Assembly: GCA_965213845.1 (NCBI GenBank)
Contig: CBDCAI010000014.1
Coordinates: forward strand, 496,001 to 560,000
DNA from: JBBROS01 sp965213845
GTDB lineage: Bacteria > Pseudomonadota > Alphaproteobacteria > Acetobacterales > Acetobacteraceae
Reading direction: 5' to 3'
DNA: 64,000 nt
Under the pieces are notes generated by a model. The model was not told the origin of the DNA. It did not search any database and saw only the letters and a list, made by a program, of their open reading frames with translations. Shown here in pieces: positions 17,184-24,600 of this stretch (its first letter is position 1; every line of letters starts with the position of its first letter). Made by a program: the position numbers and the translations under genes.

Positions 17184-17944
17184 TGGCGGATCTCCAGGAC
17201 CAGGCCATCCGGCAGCATTGCAAGGCGCTGCGCATGCCGACGATCGGCGGCCAGTTCGCCCGCTTGGCGGATGCCGCCACCCGCGAGGGGCAGACCCATA
17301 TCGGCTACCTCGAGGCGCTGTTGGCGGCCGAGATGGAGGAGCGCGAGAGCCGGGCGATTGCGCGCCTGCTGCATGAGGCGCGGCTGCCGCGGATGAAGAC
17401 GCTGGACGAGTTCGAGTTCGACCGCTCCGGCGTTGCGGCCACCCAGCTCCGGACACTGGCCGAGGGCGATTACGTCACCCGTGCCGAGCCGATCCTGCTG
17501 GTCGGTGAGGCGGGCACCGGCAAAAGCCATCTCGCCACGGGCCTGTGCGTCGCCGCCTGCCGCCAGCGGCGCCGGGTCCGGTTCACGACAGCGACCGGGC
17601 TGATCAACGAGTTGGCGGAGGCGGCGCACGCCAACCAGCTCAGCCGGGCGCTCGGTCGATGGGAGCGGCTCGACCTGATCTGCATCGACGAACTGGGCTA
17701 CGTGCCGCTGGCCGAGACGGCCTGCGAGTTGATGTTCCAGGTGATCGCCGACCGGGCGGAGAAGGCGGCGGTGATCGTGACGACCAACCTGCCGTTCTCC
17801 GAATGGTCGCAGGTGATCCCCAACCCGCGGCTGTGCAAGGCGCTGATCGACCGCCTGACGGACCGTGCACACATCATCACCACGGGCACGGACTCCTACC
17901 GGTTCCGCCGCACCACCGCTCAGCGCAGGGCGTCCAAACAATGA
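17180..17944 (+). CDS. istB: IS21-family AAA+ helper protein IstB
   Basis: A 254-residue DnaC-like AAA+ ATPase that oligomerises on target DNA and directs IstA. Walker A is VGEAGTGKSHLA (about residues 109-120) and Walker B is LICIDELGYVPL (about residue 170). The sensor-like VTTNLPFSEWSQV and the C-terminal DRLTDRAHIITTGTDSYRFR are standard for the family. Its ATG overlaps the istA stop codon (ATGA), giving translational coupling. Length and motifs are complete, so the element has a full transposition machinery. Confidence 0.94.
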   Translation: MMADLQDQAIRQHCKALRMPTIGGQFARLADAATREGQTHIGYLEALLAAEMEERESRAIARLLHEARLPRMKTLDEFEFDRSGVAATQLRTLAEGDYVTRAEPILLVGEAGTGKSHLATGLCVAACRQRRRVRFTTATGLINELAEAAHANQLSRALGRWERLDLICIDELGYVPLAETACELMFQVIADRAEKAAVIVTTNLPFSEWSQVIPNPRLCKALIDRLTDRAHIITTGTDSYRFRRTTAQRRASKQ

Positions 17945-18069
17945 CGGGAGGCACACAAGAAAGAGGCTAACGGGAGGTCCGGGACCACGGCCTGCGCCAC
18001 GCGATCATCGACCGGAAGCTGGGCCAGAATTCATCAGCACAGATGGGCCAAAGTCCATTGTCATAGCCA

Positions 18070-19350
18070 CAGGGTGCGCTTGCCGGCGCTGTTGGCGTCG
18101 CGAAGCAGCGCCACTGCCTTGAGCAGGCTGGACGCGCTCGGCGCGCCCTCGAACTCGAAGGCATCAAGCAACGCCGGCGCGAATTGTCGCATTGTCGGCC
18201 ACCGCCGGACCAGATCCGCCCGCACGTCCAAGGTCTCCGGCCTGGCAAGACCCTCCGCCTCGGCGACTGCCCGGAGAAAGCGCGCCCAACCGACGGCCAA
18301 GTCGACGGCAGCGACCGGATCGGCATCCCCCTCATGGGCCGCGATCATCGCGCGGCCCGCGCGTGCTAGAACCCGAAGATGGCCCTGAGCGTCACGCAGC
18401 GCGCCAGCGGCGGACTCCATTGTCCGGCGTTCCGACTTCCGGCTCAGGCCGCCCATGAGCTTGTCGAACATCAGCAGCGCCGCGTCGGCCAGCTCCGTCT
18501 CCAGCCGAATGACGGCGGCAACCATTGTCGCTGCGCGCCGGGGCTGCGTAAGATCGCGCAGGTGCTGCGCCGTCATGCGCAAACCCTCGCCGGCGAGCGC
18601 GTCGAAGGCCGGTGCGGGAACGGCAGCCTCTCGGTCCCGGTTGATGCCGAGGGTGCGGACTGTTTGCACGCGCTCGATCAGGCCAAGCAGGTTGCGAGAA
18701 GCCGGGGAACTGGAAGTCTGGCGCAGCCACGCCATCCGCGTGGGACCGCCGTTTGATTCAAGCAGCTCGTCCAGCACCGCCGATTGTGCCGCGGGCAGGT
18801 CGACGGTCAGCGCGCGATGCGTAATCCGCTCGCTACGGCTGCGCGCGTGGTGGACGATCAGCTCCAGCACGCGCGGCGCGGGAAGCAACACCCGCTGCCG
18901 GCGGACCTCCTCGACTAGCATCGCGACAAGGTGGCCTGGCTTGCGGTTGAGTTGTGCGATTGGCGTGAGCCATGACAGAAACCGGGCCGCCTCGGCCCGC
19001 CCGAACGCGCCAAAGCCGTGGTGGCGCATCAGCTCGGCGATCTGTTCGCGCCGGGTCTGGACGCGTGCCGGGTAAGACCTCAAGGCAGCGGGATGGGTGC
19101 CGATCTGGCGCGCGACGTAGGCGACCATGGATGCGGGCGGCACCTCGCCGACGTCGAGCACGCGGCCTGGATGGCGCATTGCGCACAGAAGCAGGGCGTA
19201 GCCGAGCCGGTTGTGATCGGCTCGCTTGGTGGCGAGCGCCGTAAGGTCCTCAGGAGCGAGCGTGCAATGGCGCACGACGTCGCGCTCGTCCAAGGGCAAC
19301 GCGAGCAGACCCGCCCAATGCTCGTCCGTCAGCAACCGTCGTCTCGCCAT
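18070..19350 (-). pseudogene. tnpA: Tn3-family transposase TnpA, 5' (N-terminal) part
   Basis: The first 427 codons of TnpA, from MARRRLLTDEHWAGLLALP to SAGKRTL, after which the frame runs into the IS21-family element and stops within three codons. It covers the DUF4158-type N-terminal DNA-binding domain and most of the middle helical region. It contains no catalytic residues, which lie in the 3' part at 13846-15542. The start is the ATG at 19350, divergent from tnpR across the res region. The truncated product could still bind the transposon ends, but this is speculation. Confidence 0.9.
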
Positions 19351-19498
19351 CGTCCCCTCCCATGCGCGGGCGGAACGTAGCCGGGCTGTCCATCAAACGA
19401 ACCCCAGGCGGCCAAGTCCAATCCGTCCGGTAACCCTGGTGCCGCTATGAGAAAACGGACACACTCCAAAACGGACGGGAAAACGGACAGGGACAGCC
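19351..19498. promoter_or_regulatory. res/promoter region between divergent tnpA and tnpR
   Basis: 148 bases between the two recombination genes, where Tn3-type elements keep their res site. Three copies of AAAACGGAC in one orientation lie at 19452-19460, 19468-19476 and 19480-19488, with a related TCCGTCCGG in the opposite sense just left of them. These are the best candidates for resolvase-binding half-sites; the third is about 10 bases from the tnpR start, so binding could also repress tnpR. Confidence 0.6.
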
Positions 19499-20053
19499 TT
19501 GGCACAGATCGGCTACGCGCGCGTCAGCACGCTGGACCAGGATCCGGCGTTGCAGCTGGATGCACTGGAGACCGCGGGGTGCGCCAAGGTGTTCGAGGAC
19601 CGCGCCTCAGGCGTGCGCACCGACCGTGCCGGGCTACAGGCTGCGCTGGATTACGTGCGGGACGGCGACGTGCTGGTCACCTGGAAGCTGGACCGCCTCG
19701 GCCGGAGCCTGCCGCATTTGATCGAGACCGTTGCCGCGCTGGAAAAGCGCGGGGTGGGGTTCCGCTCGATCACAGAGTCGATCGACACCACCACATCCGG
19801 CGGCAGGCTGGTGTTCCACCTATTTGGGGCACTCGGCCAGTTCGAGCGCGACCTGATCCAGGAACGCACCCGAGCGGGGCTGGCCGCAGCCGCAGCGAGA
19901 GGGCGGACCGGCGGCCGCAGACCGGTGATCACAGAAGACAAGTTGAAGCGCGCTCGGGGGATGATCACCAAGGGGCTGACCGTACGGGAGGCCGCGACGC
20001 GACTTAAGGTAGGAAAGACGGCCCTCTACAGCGCGTTGAGCACCACCCAATGA
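19499..20053 (+). CDS. tnpR: Serine resolvase TnpR of the Tn3-family transposon
   Basis: A 184-residue small serine recombinase that resolves transposition cointegrates at res. The catalytic Ser is residue 10 in IGYARVSTLDQD. Active-site arginines lie in GDVLVTWKLDRLGRSLPHLI and in GALGQFERDLIQERTRAGLA. The C-terminal helix-turn-helix (KGLTVREAATRLKVGKTALYSAL, within residues 155-180) is complete. The start is a TTG at 19499, giving the standard N-terminus; a weak AGGGA lies upstream. It is divergent from tnpA, and its stop overlaps the first possible start of the passenger gene. Confidence 0.92.
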   Translation: MAQIGYARVSTLDQDPALQLDALETAGCAKVFEDRASGVRTDRAGLQAALDYVRDGDVLVTWKLDRLGRSLPHLIETVAALEKRGVGFRSITESIDTTTSGGRLVFHLFGALGQFERDLIQERTRAGLAAAAARGRTGGRRPVITEDKLKRARGMITKGLTVREAATRLKVGKTALYSALSTTQ

Positions 20054-20097
20054 TGTCGAGGAGTGGCCTCTACGCGCGCAAACATTGCCAACAACCC

Positions 20098-21216
20098 ATG
20101 CCCCTTCACCGCACACGTGCGGTAATTGGATTGTTGATGGTAATCTTACTTACGGCCTGTCAGTCGCAGCCTCGGCTGGCCTACGCTTCAGCAACTCCCG
20201 CCGACGAACCATCAAAACCAGTCTCGTCGTGTGGGTACAGCGTGGGCTTCAGTGAAAACAGCACTGCCATAACCCTCGCAGCGCATGGCGTGCTGGAACA
20301 GGCAGCCAGTGAGGCGCGCCGTCGCAAGACAACGAGGATTACAGTGTCCGCGCACTATGCTCGTGTCGAGGGTGGCGCTTTTCAGGATAAAAGGGCGCGC
20401 GCCATCGCTGACGATCTTGAACGACTGGGTTTCACGATCAGCGAGATCTCTGTTGCACATGTCTATGACCTGCCACCAGGGCGCTCTACTGCCTACGTGT
20501 TCGTCTGTGATTCGGCGGACGAGAAAGAGCTCCAGAACACCCCGCCCAGCGATCCTGAGCAAAAGGCTCCCTACAAAGTCGGGGCCGTAGAGCTGCGTAT
20601 CCCGCTCCGCTATCTGTCGCCCCACGATTGGCGAGACATTCCCTTCGAGCCGCGGAATTATGGGGAAGTCAGCCTGTATTTCGGTTGGCCTGGGCTACAG
20701 GACCGCATGTCGGATGTGATGCAGCAGTGCACTCGAACCTATTTGAACGGCTGTGCTGACCGCGTGCTCGTCACAGTCGTCCCGGCCGGCAGCCGCCAAC
20801 CTGATACAGTGCTACGACAACTGCCGAAAAAGAACGAGTTGGTTCCGATCTACGGGGAGCTCTACGGCGGCACCTGGTTCGTCTACAAGAACTGGGAGCG
20901 GAGAGTTCAAGCGGTGCTGCAAGCCAGGGATGAGGATGGCTCATCCTTCGTGGTGTCGTGCCGATGGCTTGAGTTCAACACTCCCTCGCCAGACGGTTGG
21001 CAGCCGTCGCTTGAAGGTGTGGAGGCGCTGACTCGCGCACCACGCAGCTACTGCCAGATGGTGTTTGCGCTCACCCCAGCCCTCGATGCGAATGTCACGT
21101 TCGGGGCCAAGAACATCTCGGATTGGCACGCAATCCGGACTGAGGTCCGCAGGCTGGTGCCTCAATGGCAGCTATCGACCAGCAGCAGTTCAACGAGCCC
21201 GACCAAACCTCTGTGA
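20098..21216 (+). CDS. Transposon passenger: lipoprotein with OmpA-like segment, function unknown
   Basis: A 372-residue exported protein that I do not recognise as a named family. The chosen ATG gives a basic lead, a hydrophobic core and an LLTAC lipobox, so it should be a lipoprotein. In-frame ATGs at 20050 and 20053 overlap the tnpR stop and would add 16 residues. Residues about 45-135 resemble an OmpA-like peptidoglycan-binding fold: YSVGFSENSTAITLAAHGVL, then RITVSAHYAR and KRARAIADDLERLGF. The remaining C-terminal part, with RIPLRYLSPHDW and conserved-looking Trp and Cys residues, has no match I know. Codon use is clearly less G+C-rich than its neighbours. It ends 28 bases before the right terminal repeat, so it is true cargo. 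Confidence 0.75.
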   Translation: MPLHRTRAVIGLLMVILLTACQSQPRLAYASATPADEPSKPVSSCGYSVGFSENSTAITLAAHGVLEQAASEARRRKTTRITVSAHYARVEGGAFQDKRARAIADDLERLGFTISEISVAHVYDLPPGRSTAYVFVCDSADEKELQNTPPSDPEQKAPYKVGAVELRIPLRYLSPHDWRDIPFEPRNYGEVSLYFGWPGLQDRMSDVMQQCTRTYLNGCADRVLVTVVPAGSRQPDTVLRQLPKKNELVPIYGELYGGTWFVYKNWERRVQAVLQARDEDGSSFVVSCRWLEFNTPSPDGWQPSLEGVEALTRAPRSYCQMVFALTPALDANVTFGAKNISDWHAIRTEVRRLVPQWQLSTSSSSTSPTKPL

Positions 21217-21244
21217 CACCGCAGCTCTCTCTGGGTTCTTCTGT

Positions 21245-21282
21245 CCAGCCGGACACTCAGAGCACTTTCGTGTCCTGACCCC
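21245..21282 (-). repeat. Right terminal inverted repeat of the Tn3-family transposon
   Basis: Read inward from the end it starts GGGGTCAGGACACGAAAG and pairs with the left repeat. It is followed at once by the second ACATG target copy (21283-21287). Confidence 0.88.
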
Positions 21283-21461
21283 ACATGCATCTGCAGCCCG
21301 TCCGGCAGCGCTTTCAGGGTGCACACGCCCATCGGGAACTCGATCCGGCCCTCCGCCTCGTCCAGGCGGACCGGCAGCCGGTGCTGGAAGTGCTTGCAGA
21401 GCTGGCCGAGGTAGCGACGGGGCAGGGTGGTTGTCACCAGGGCGTCGGCTTCCATCAGCAT
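21283..21461 (-). pseudogene. 5' part of the transposon-split DUF2218 gene
   Basis: Encodes the first 60 residues: a short lead, RYLGQLCKHFQHRLPV and GRIEFPMGVCTLKALPDGLQ, the N-terminal half of DUF2218. The ATG at 21461 overlaps the stop of padR (ATGCTGA), so the pair was translationally coupled; an ATG at 21455 is an alternative. After codon 60 the frame enters the transposon terminal repeat. The product made now would be a truncated 60-residue piece plus about 39 transposon-encoded residues. The remaining codons are at 13667-13783. DUF2218 proteins are small and commonly linked with siderophore-interacting proteins and PadR regulators, so an iron-related role is likely but unproven. Confidence 0.85.
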
Positions 21462-22078
21462 CGCTCCACCCCCGTCGCTGCGGCATCCAGCGCGGCAGCC
21501 ACGCCCTGCACCTCGTCCTGCGTCAGTGGTCCACGCGCCAGACGCATGCGGAGCGCGACCTTCAGGTTTTCCATCGCGCGCAGGATCGGGGGCGCGGTGC
21601 CGCCGCCATGGGCACGGCTGGCTTCGTCCATCCGCGCCAGAATGGGGTCGAGCGCCGTACGGTTGGCGGCCAGGAAGGCGCGGCCGTCATCCGTGATGGC
21701 GTGCAGCTTCTTCGCGCCGTCACGGGCCGAGACCGTGACGTGGCCCAACTCATCCAGCAAGGTCAGCGTGGGATAGATCACGCCGGGGCTGGGCGAGTAG
21801 GCGCCGGCCACCCGCTCCTCGATCTCCTTGATGATCTCGTAGCCGTGCCGCGGCTTCTCCGCGATCAGGTTCAGGATGACCAGCCGCAGGTCTCCATGGG
21901 CGAAGAAGCGCCCCAGCCCGGAACGGCCGCCTTCCGATCCCTCCTCGCGACCGCCATGGCCAGCGTGCCGGCCCCGGTGCGGGCCCCGGTGCAGACGTGG
22001 GCCGTCCAACCCGTCGCTGCGGGCGAACCGCCGCCCCTCGCCATCGTGTCCACAACGGCCTCTCCTCTCATGATCCAT
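21455..22078 (-). CDS. PadR-family transcriptional regulator
   Basis: A 207-residue PadR winged-helix regulator. The first 55 or so residues are rich in Gly, Arg and His (HRGPHRGRHAGHGG), a leader seen in PadR proteins next to siderophore-interacting genes. The PadR domain follows: FFAHGDLRLVILNLIAEKPR, HGYEIIKEIEERVAGAYSPS, PGVIYPTLTLLDELGHVTVS. A C-terminal helical tail ends with DAAATGVERC. The ATG at 22078 has an AAGGGA site six bases upstream; an in-frame TTG at 22096 is less likely. It is the first gene of the unit that contained DUF2218, so the regulator survives while its partner gene is broken. Confidence 0.87.
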   Translation of the reverse strand: MDHERRGRCGHDGEGRRFARSDGLDGPRLHRGPHRGRHAGHGGREEGSEGGRSGLGRFFAHGDLRLVILNLIAEKPRHGYEIIKEIEERVAGAYSPSPGVIYPTLTLLDELGHVTVSARDGAKKLHAITDDGRAFLAANRTALDPILARMDEASRAHGGGTAPPILRAMENLKVALRMRLARGPLTQDEVQGVAAALDAAATGVERC

Positions 22079-22119
22079 GCTCGATCCCTTCTCCAAGACA
22101 GGCCCGTTATCCGACAGTG

Positions 22120-22174
22120 TTTCGACCTATCGGAATTACAGATATATCGAGACCTAGTCTGATTCAAGTGGAAT
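22120..22174 (-). promoter_or_regulatory. A+T-rich padR promoter/operator candidate
   Basis: A rare A+T-rich patch holds the perfect palindrome GATATATC (22141-22148). CTATCGG occurs at 22128-22134 and again at the right edge, partly inside the end of mazG. PadR regulators usually bind A+T-rich dyads and repress themselves, so this is the likely operator. A TTGAAT about 15-17 bases from the palindrome could be the -35 box. Confidence 0.4.
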
Positions 22175-22993
22175 CTATCGGGGTTCGTCCCGCTTCACGG
22201 CTGCCCACTCCCCTTCCATCGCCCCCAGCCCGGCGGCAAGGGGCGTCAGGCCCTGCGCGGCAAGACGCGCCTCCACACCACCGAAGCGGCGGGTGAACTT
22301 GGCGTTCGCCTGGTGCAGACAGGCTTCGGGATCGAGGCCCAGCTTGCGGGCGAGGTTGGCGACGACGAACAGCAGGTCCCCGACCTCGTCGGCCAGGCGC
22401 GCCGGATCGGCGTCATCCGAACCAGCGCCGGGCAGCTCGGCGCGGACCTCGGCCAGCTCCTCCTCGATCTTCTCCAGCACCTGGTCGGGGCCCGTCCAAT
22501 CGAACCCGACCCGTGCGGCGCGTGCGGTCAGCTTCAGCGCGCGGGTCAGCGCCGGCAGACCCACGGCCACCCCGGCCAGCGCCCCATGCTCCTGCCGCGC
22601 CGCCCGCTCGGCCTGCTTCTGCGCTTCCCACCCGGCAGGGGTGCCCGCCGGGGCAGGGAACACATGGGGATGACGGCGCACCATCTTGTCGGCAATGGCG
22701 CGCGCGACGTCGGCAAAACCGAACAGCCCGGCTTCCTCGGCCATCCGGGCATGGTAGACCACCTGGAACAGCAGATCGCCCAACTCGTCTGGCAGCCCCT
22801 CCCAATCGGCACGGGCGATGGCATCCGCGACCTCGTAGGCCTCCTCGATCGTGTAGGGCGCGATGGTGGCGAAGCGCTGCACCTGGTCCCACGGGCAACC
22901 CGTGTGCGGGTCCCGCAAGGCGGCCATGACGGCCAGAAGGCGCGCGAGCTCCGCAGGTGCGTCTGCGGGTTCAGCCACGGACAACAGCCGCAT
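22175..22993 (-). CDS. mazG: Nucleoside triphosphate pyrophosphohydrolase MazG
   Basis: A 272-residue house-cleaning enzyme that hydrolyses (d)NTPs to monophosphates and pyrophosphate. It has two tandem MazG domains. The first contains CPWDQVQRFATIAPYTIEEA with EEAYEV and DELGDLLFQVVYHARM, giving the EExxE and ExxD metal ligands. The second contains EEELAEVRAEL and LADEVGDLLFVVANLAR. The length is normal for full MazG. In many alphaproteobacteria mazG is near hfq-hflX; here about 10 kb including the transposon lies between. It is separated by 35 bases from the upstream MBL hydrolase on the same strand. Confidence 0.93.
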   Translation of the reverse strand: MRLLSVAEPADAPAELARLLAVMAALRDPHTGCPWDQVQRFATIAPYTIEEAYEVADAIARADWEGLPDELGDLLFQVVYHARMAEEAGLFGFADVARAIADKMVRRHPHVFPAPAGTPAGWEAQKQAERAARQEHGALAGVAVGLPALTRALKLTARAARVGFDWTGPDQVLEKIEEELAEVRAELPGAGSDDADPARLADEVGDLLFVVANLARKLGLDPEACLHQANAKFTRRFGGVEARLAAQGLTPLAAGLGAMEGEWAAVKRDEPR

Positions 22994-23028
22994 AATGCAT
23001 ATTATGGAAACAGAACACGTGGGAGGGT

Positions 23029-23820
23029 TCAGGCATCGGGCACATCCAGCACCAGCCCGTCATACCCCGGCTCGATGCCTGGCGGCGCCTGGGACGTGAC
23101 CCAGGACCAATCCACGTCGTGGCCCATATGCGTCAGAACGACCCGGCGTGCGCCCACGCGCTCGTTCCAGGCGATGACCTGGTCCAGGTTGGCGTGGGTC
23201 ACGTGCGCGCGGCGTTGGAAGCAGTCGACGACCCAGGTGTCCACGCCCTCCAGCGCCGCCAGCGCGGCGTCGTTCAGCTTCACGACGTCGGTGGAATAGC
23301 CGAACCGTCCGACGCGCAGGCCGAGCGACGGCAGGAAGCCGTGGTCCTGTTCGAATACGTGAACGTCCATCCCGGCGGCCCGGATGGTGTCGCCGAACGC
23401 CACCGGGCGCCTGACCAGCACCGGGCGAAAGAAGTTCGGCGGCTCCCAGGGCTTGAACGCGTAGTCGAACCGCCGCTCCAGCTCCGCCAGGGTGCGTTCG
23501 GTCGCGTAGGCGTCCAGCGGACCCACGATGCGGTTCAGGATGCGCACGTCGTCGATGCCCAGCACGTGGTCTGCATGGGCGTGGGTGAAGACGATCGCTT
23601 GCACGGCGCCGATGCCGCAGGCGAGCAGCTGTTCGCGCAGGTCCGGCCCGGTGTCGACCAGGATGCGCCCCGCGGGGCCACCGATGACGATGCTGGAGCG
23701 GGTGCGGCGGTTGCGCGGCTCGGCCGGGTTGCAGGCGCCCCAGTCGCCGCGGCCGTCGGCGCCGCCGATCTGCGGGACCCCGGCGGAGCCGCCGCAGCCC
23801 AGGATGGTCACGACGGGCAT
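23029..23820 (-). CDS. MBL-fold metal-dependent hydrolase, PhnP/lipoate-octanoyl type
   Basis: A 263-residue metallo-beta-lactamase-fold enzyme. It starts VTILGCGGSAGVPQIGG, typical of the PhnP-like subgroup. The dinuclear metal motif is FTHAHADHVLGIDDVR (about residues 78-93), with later ligands in VFEQDHGFLPS and LTHMGHDVDW. Relatives include cyclic phosphodiesterases, and the substrate here cannot be assigned. Its start overlaps the TatD stop (TGATG), so it is translated from the same operon as tatD, metG, holB and tmk. Confidence 0.85.
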   Translation of the reverse strand: MPVVTILGCGGSAGVPQIGGADGRGDWGACNPAEPRNRRTRSSIVIGGPAGRILVDTGPDLREQLLACGIGAVQAIVFTHAHADHVLGIDDVRILNRIVGPLDAYATERTLAELERRFDYAFKPWEPPNFFRPVLVRRPVAFGDTIRAAGMDVHVFEQDHGFLPSLGLRVGRFGYSTDVVKLNDAALAALEGVDTWVVDCFQRRAHVTHANLDQVIAWNERVGARRVVLTHMGHDVDWSWVTSQAPPGIEPGYDGLVLDVPDA

Positions 23821-24593
23821 CAGGCCGCCTTCGTGAACAGGCGTCGGAAGTTCGCGGTCGTCAACGCCGCCACCTCCGCTGCGCTCAGCCCCCTCACCTC
23901 ACCCAGCACGGCGGCCGTGCGGGCCACGTACGACGGCTCGTTCCGCTTGCCGCGATGCGGCGCCGGGGCGAGGTAGGGCGCGTCCGTCTCCACCAGCAGG
24001 CGGTCGGCCGGCAGGTCGCGGGCGATCTCGCGCAGCTCCACGCTCTTGGGGAAGGTCAGGATGCCGGAAAGGCTGACGTAGCCGCCCATCTCGATTGCGG
24101 TCTCGGCCAGTTGCCGGCCGGAGCTGAAGCAGTGCAGCAGGAAGGCGAAGTCGCCACCCGCCGCCCGTTCCTCCGCCAGGATGGCCGCGATGTCGGCATC
24201 GGCGTCGCGCGCATGGATGACCAGCGGCAGCTGCGCCAGGCGGGTCGCCCGGATATGCGCCCTGAACGAGTCCTGCTGCACGGCGCGGGGCGCCTTGTCG
24301 TAGAAGTAGTCGAGGCCGCTTTCCCCGATGCCGACCACCTTGCGGTGCCCGGCCATGGCCGCCAGCGTCTCGGGGCTGGGCACCGCCTGCTCGGCCACGT
24401 TGTGAGGGTGGACGCCGATGGTGCACCAGACGTTCGGCAGCTTGGCCACCATGTCGATCAGGCCGCGGGACTGGCCCAGCCTGGTCCCGATGCTGACCAT
24501 CTCGCCCACGCCCGCCTCGGCGGCACGGGTCAGCAACGCCGGGCGCTCCTCGGCCGGGAACATATCCAGATGACAATGGGAATCGATCAACAT
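23820..24593 (-). CDS. tatD: TatD-family DNase/hydrolase
   Basis: A 257-residue TIM-barrel metal-dependent hydrolase. Metal ligands are visible: DSHCHLDMF (His-x-His at the N-terminus), GIGESGLDYFYDKAP (Glu), LPLVIHARDADAD (His), FLLHCFSSG (His) and LLVETDAPYLAPAPHRGKRN (Asp). TatD enzymes act as 3'-5' exonucleases in DNA repair or RNA quality control. It lies 7 bases downstream of metG and overlaps the MBL gene, the common metG-tatD-MBL order of alphaproteobacteria. Confidence 0.93.
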   Translation of the reverse strand: MLIDSHCHLDMFPAEERPALLTRAAEAGVGEMVSIGTRLGQSRGLIDMVAKLPNVWCTIGVHPHNVAEQAVPSPETLAAMAGHRKVVGIGESGLDYFYDKAPRAVQQDSFRAHIRATRLAQLPLVIHARDADADIAAILAEERAAGGDFAFLLHCFSSGRQLAETAIEMGGYVSLSGILTFPKSVELREIARDLPADRLLVETDAPYLAPAPHRGKRNEPSYVARTAAVLGEVRGLSAAEVAALTTANFRRLFTKAA

Positions 24594-24600
24594 CAGAATT

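Larger units (their letters stand above)
15543..18069 (+). mobile_element. IS21-family insertion sequence, 2,527 bp, with CAGGG target duplication
   Basis: The ends read TGGCTTTGCTATCGAACTTT on the left and, inward from the right, TGGCTATGACAATGGACTTT. Both then continue GGCCCA. The motif TTTGGCCCA is repeated internally at the left end (15560-15569 and 15583-15592), with related copies near the right end; such multiple terminal repeats are an IS21 trait. The 5-bp direct repeat CAGGG flanks it (15538-15542 and 18070-18074). It encodes overlapping istA and istB, both apparently intact, so it may be active. It sits inside tnpA of the Tn3-family transposon. Confidence 0.93.
13790..21282. mobile_element. 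Tn3-family transposon, 7,493 bp, with ACATG target duplication
   Basis: The ends are imperfect 38-bp inverted repeats beginning GGGGTCA and sharing ACACGAAAGTGCTCTGAG. The 5-bp direct repeat ACATG flanks both ends (13785-13789 and 21283-21287), as expected for Tn3-family transposition. The contents are tnpA (interrupted by an IS21-family element), a res region, divergent tnpR, and one passenger gene encoding a lipoprotein. It interrupts a DUF2218 gene. With tnpA split, the element should not move unless a related transposase acts in trans; the resolvase still looks functional. Confidence 0.93.
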
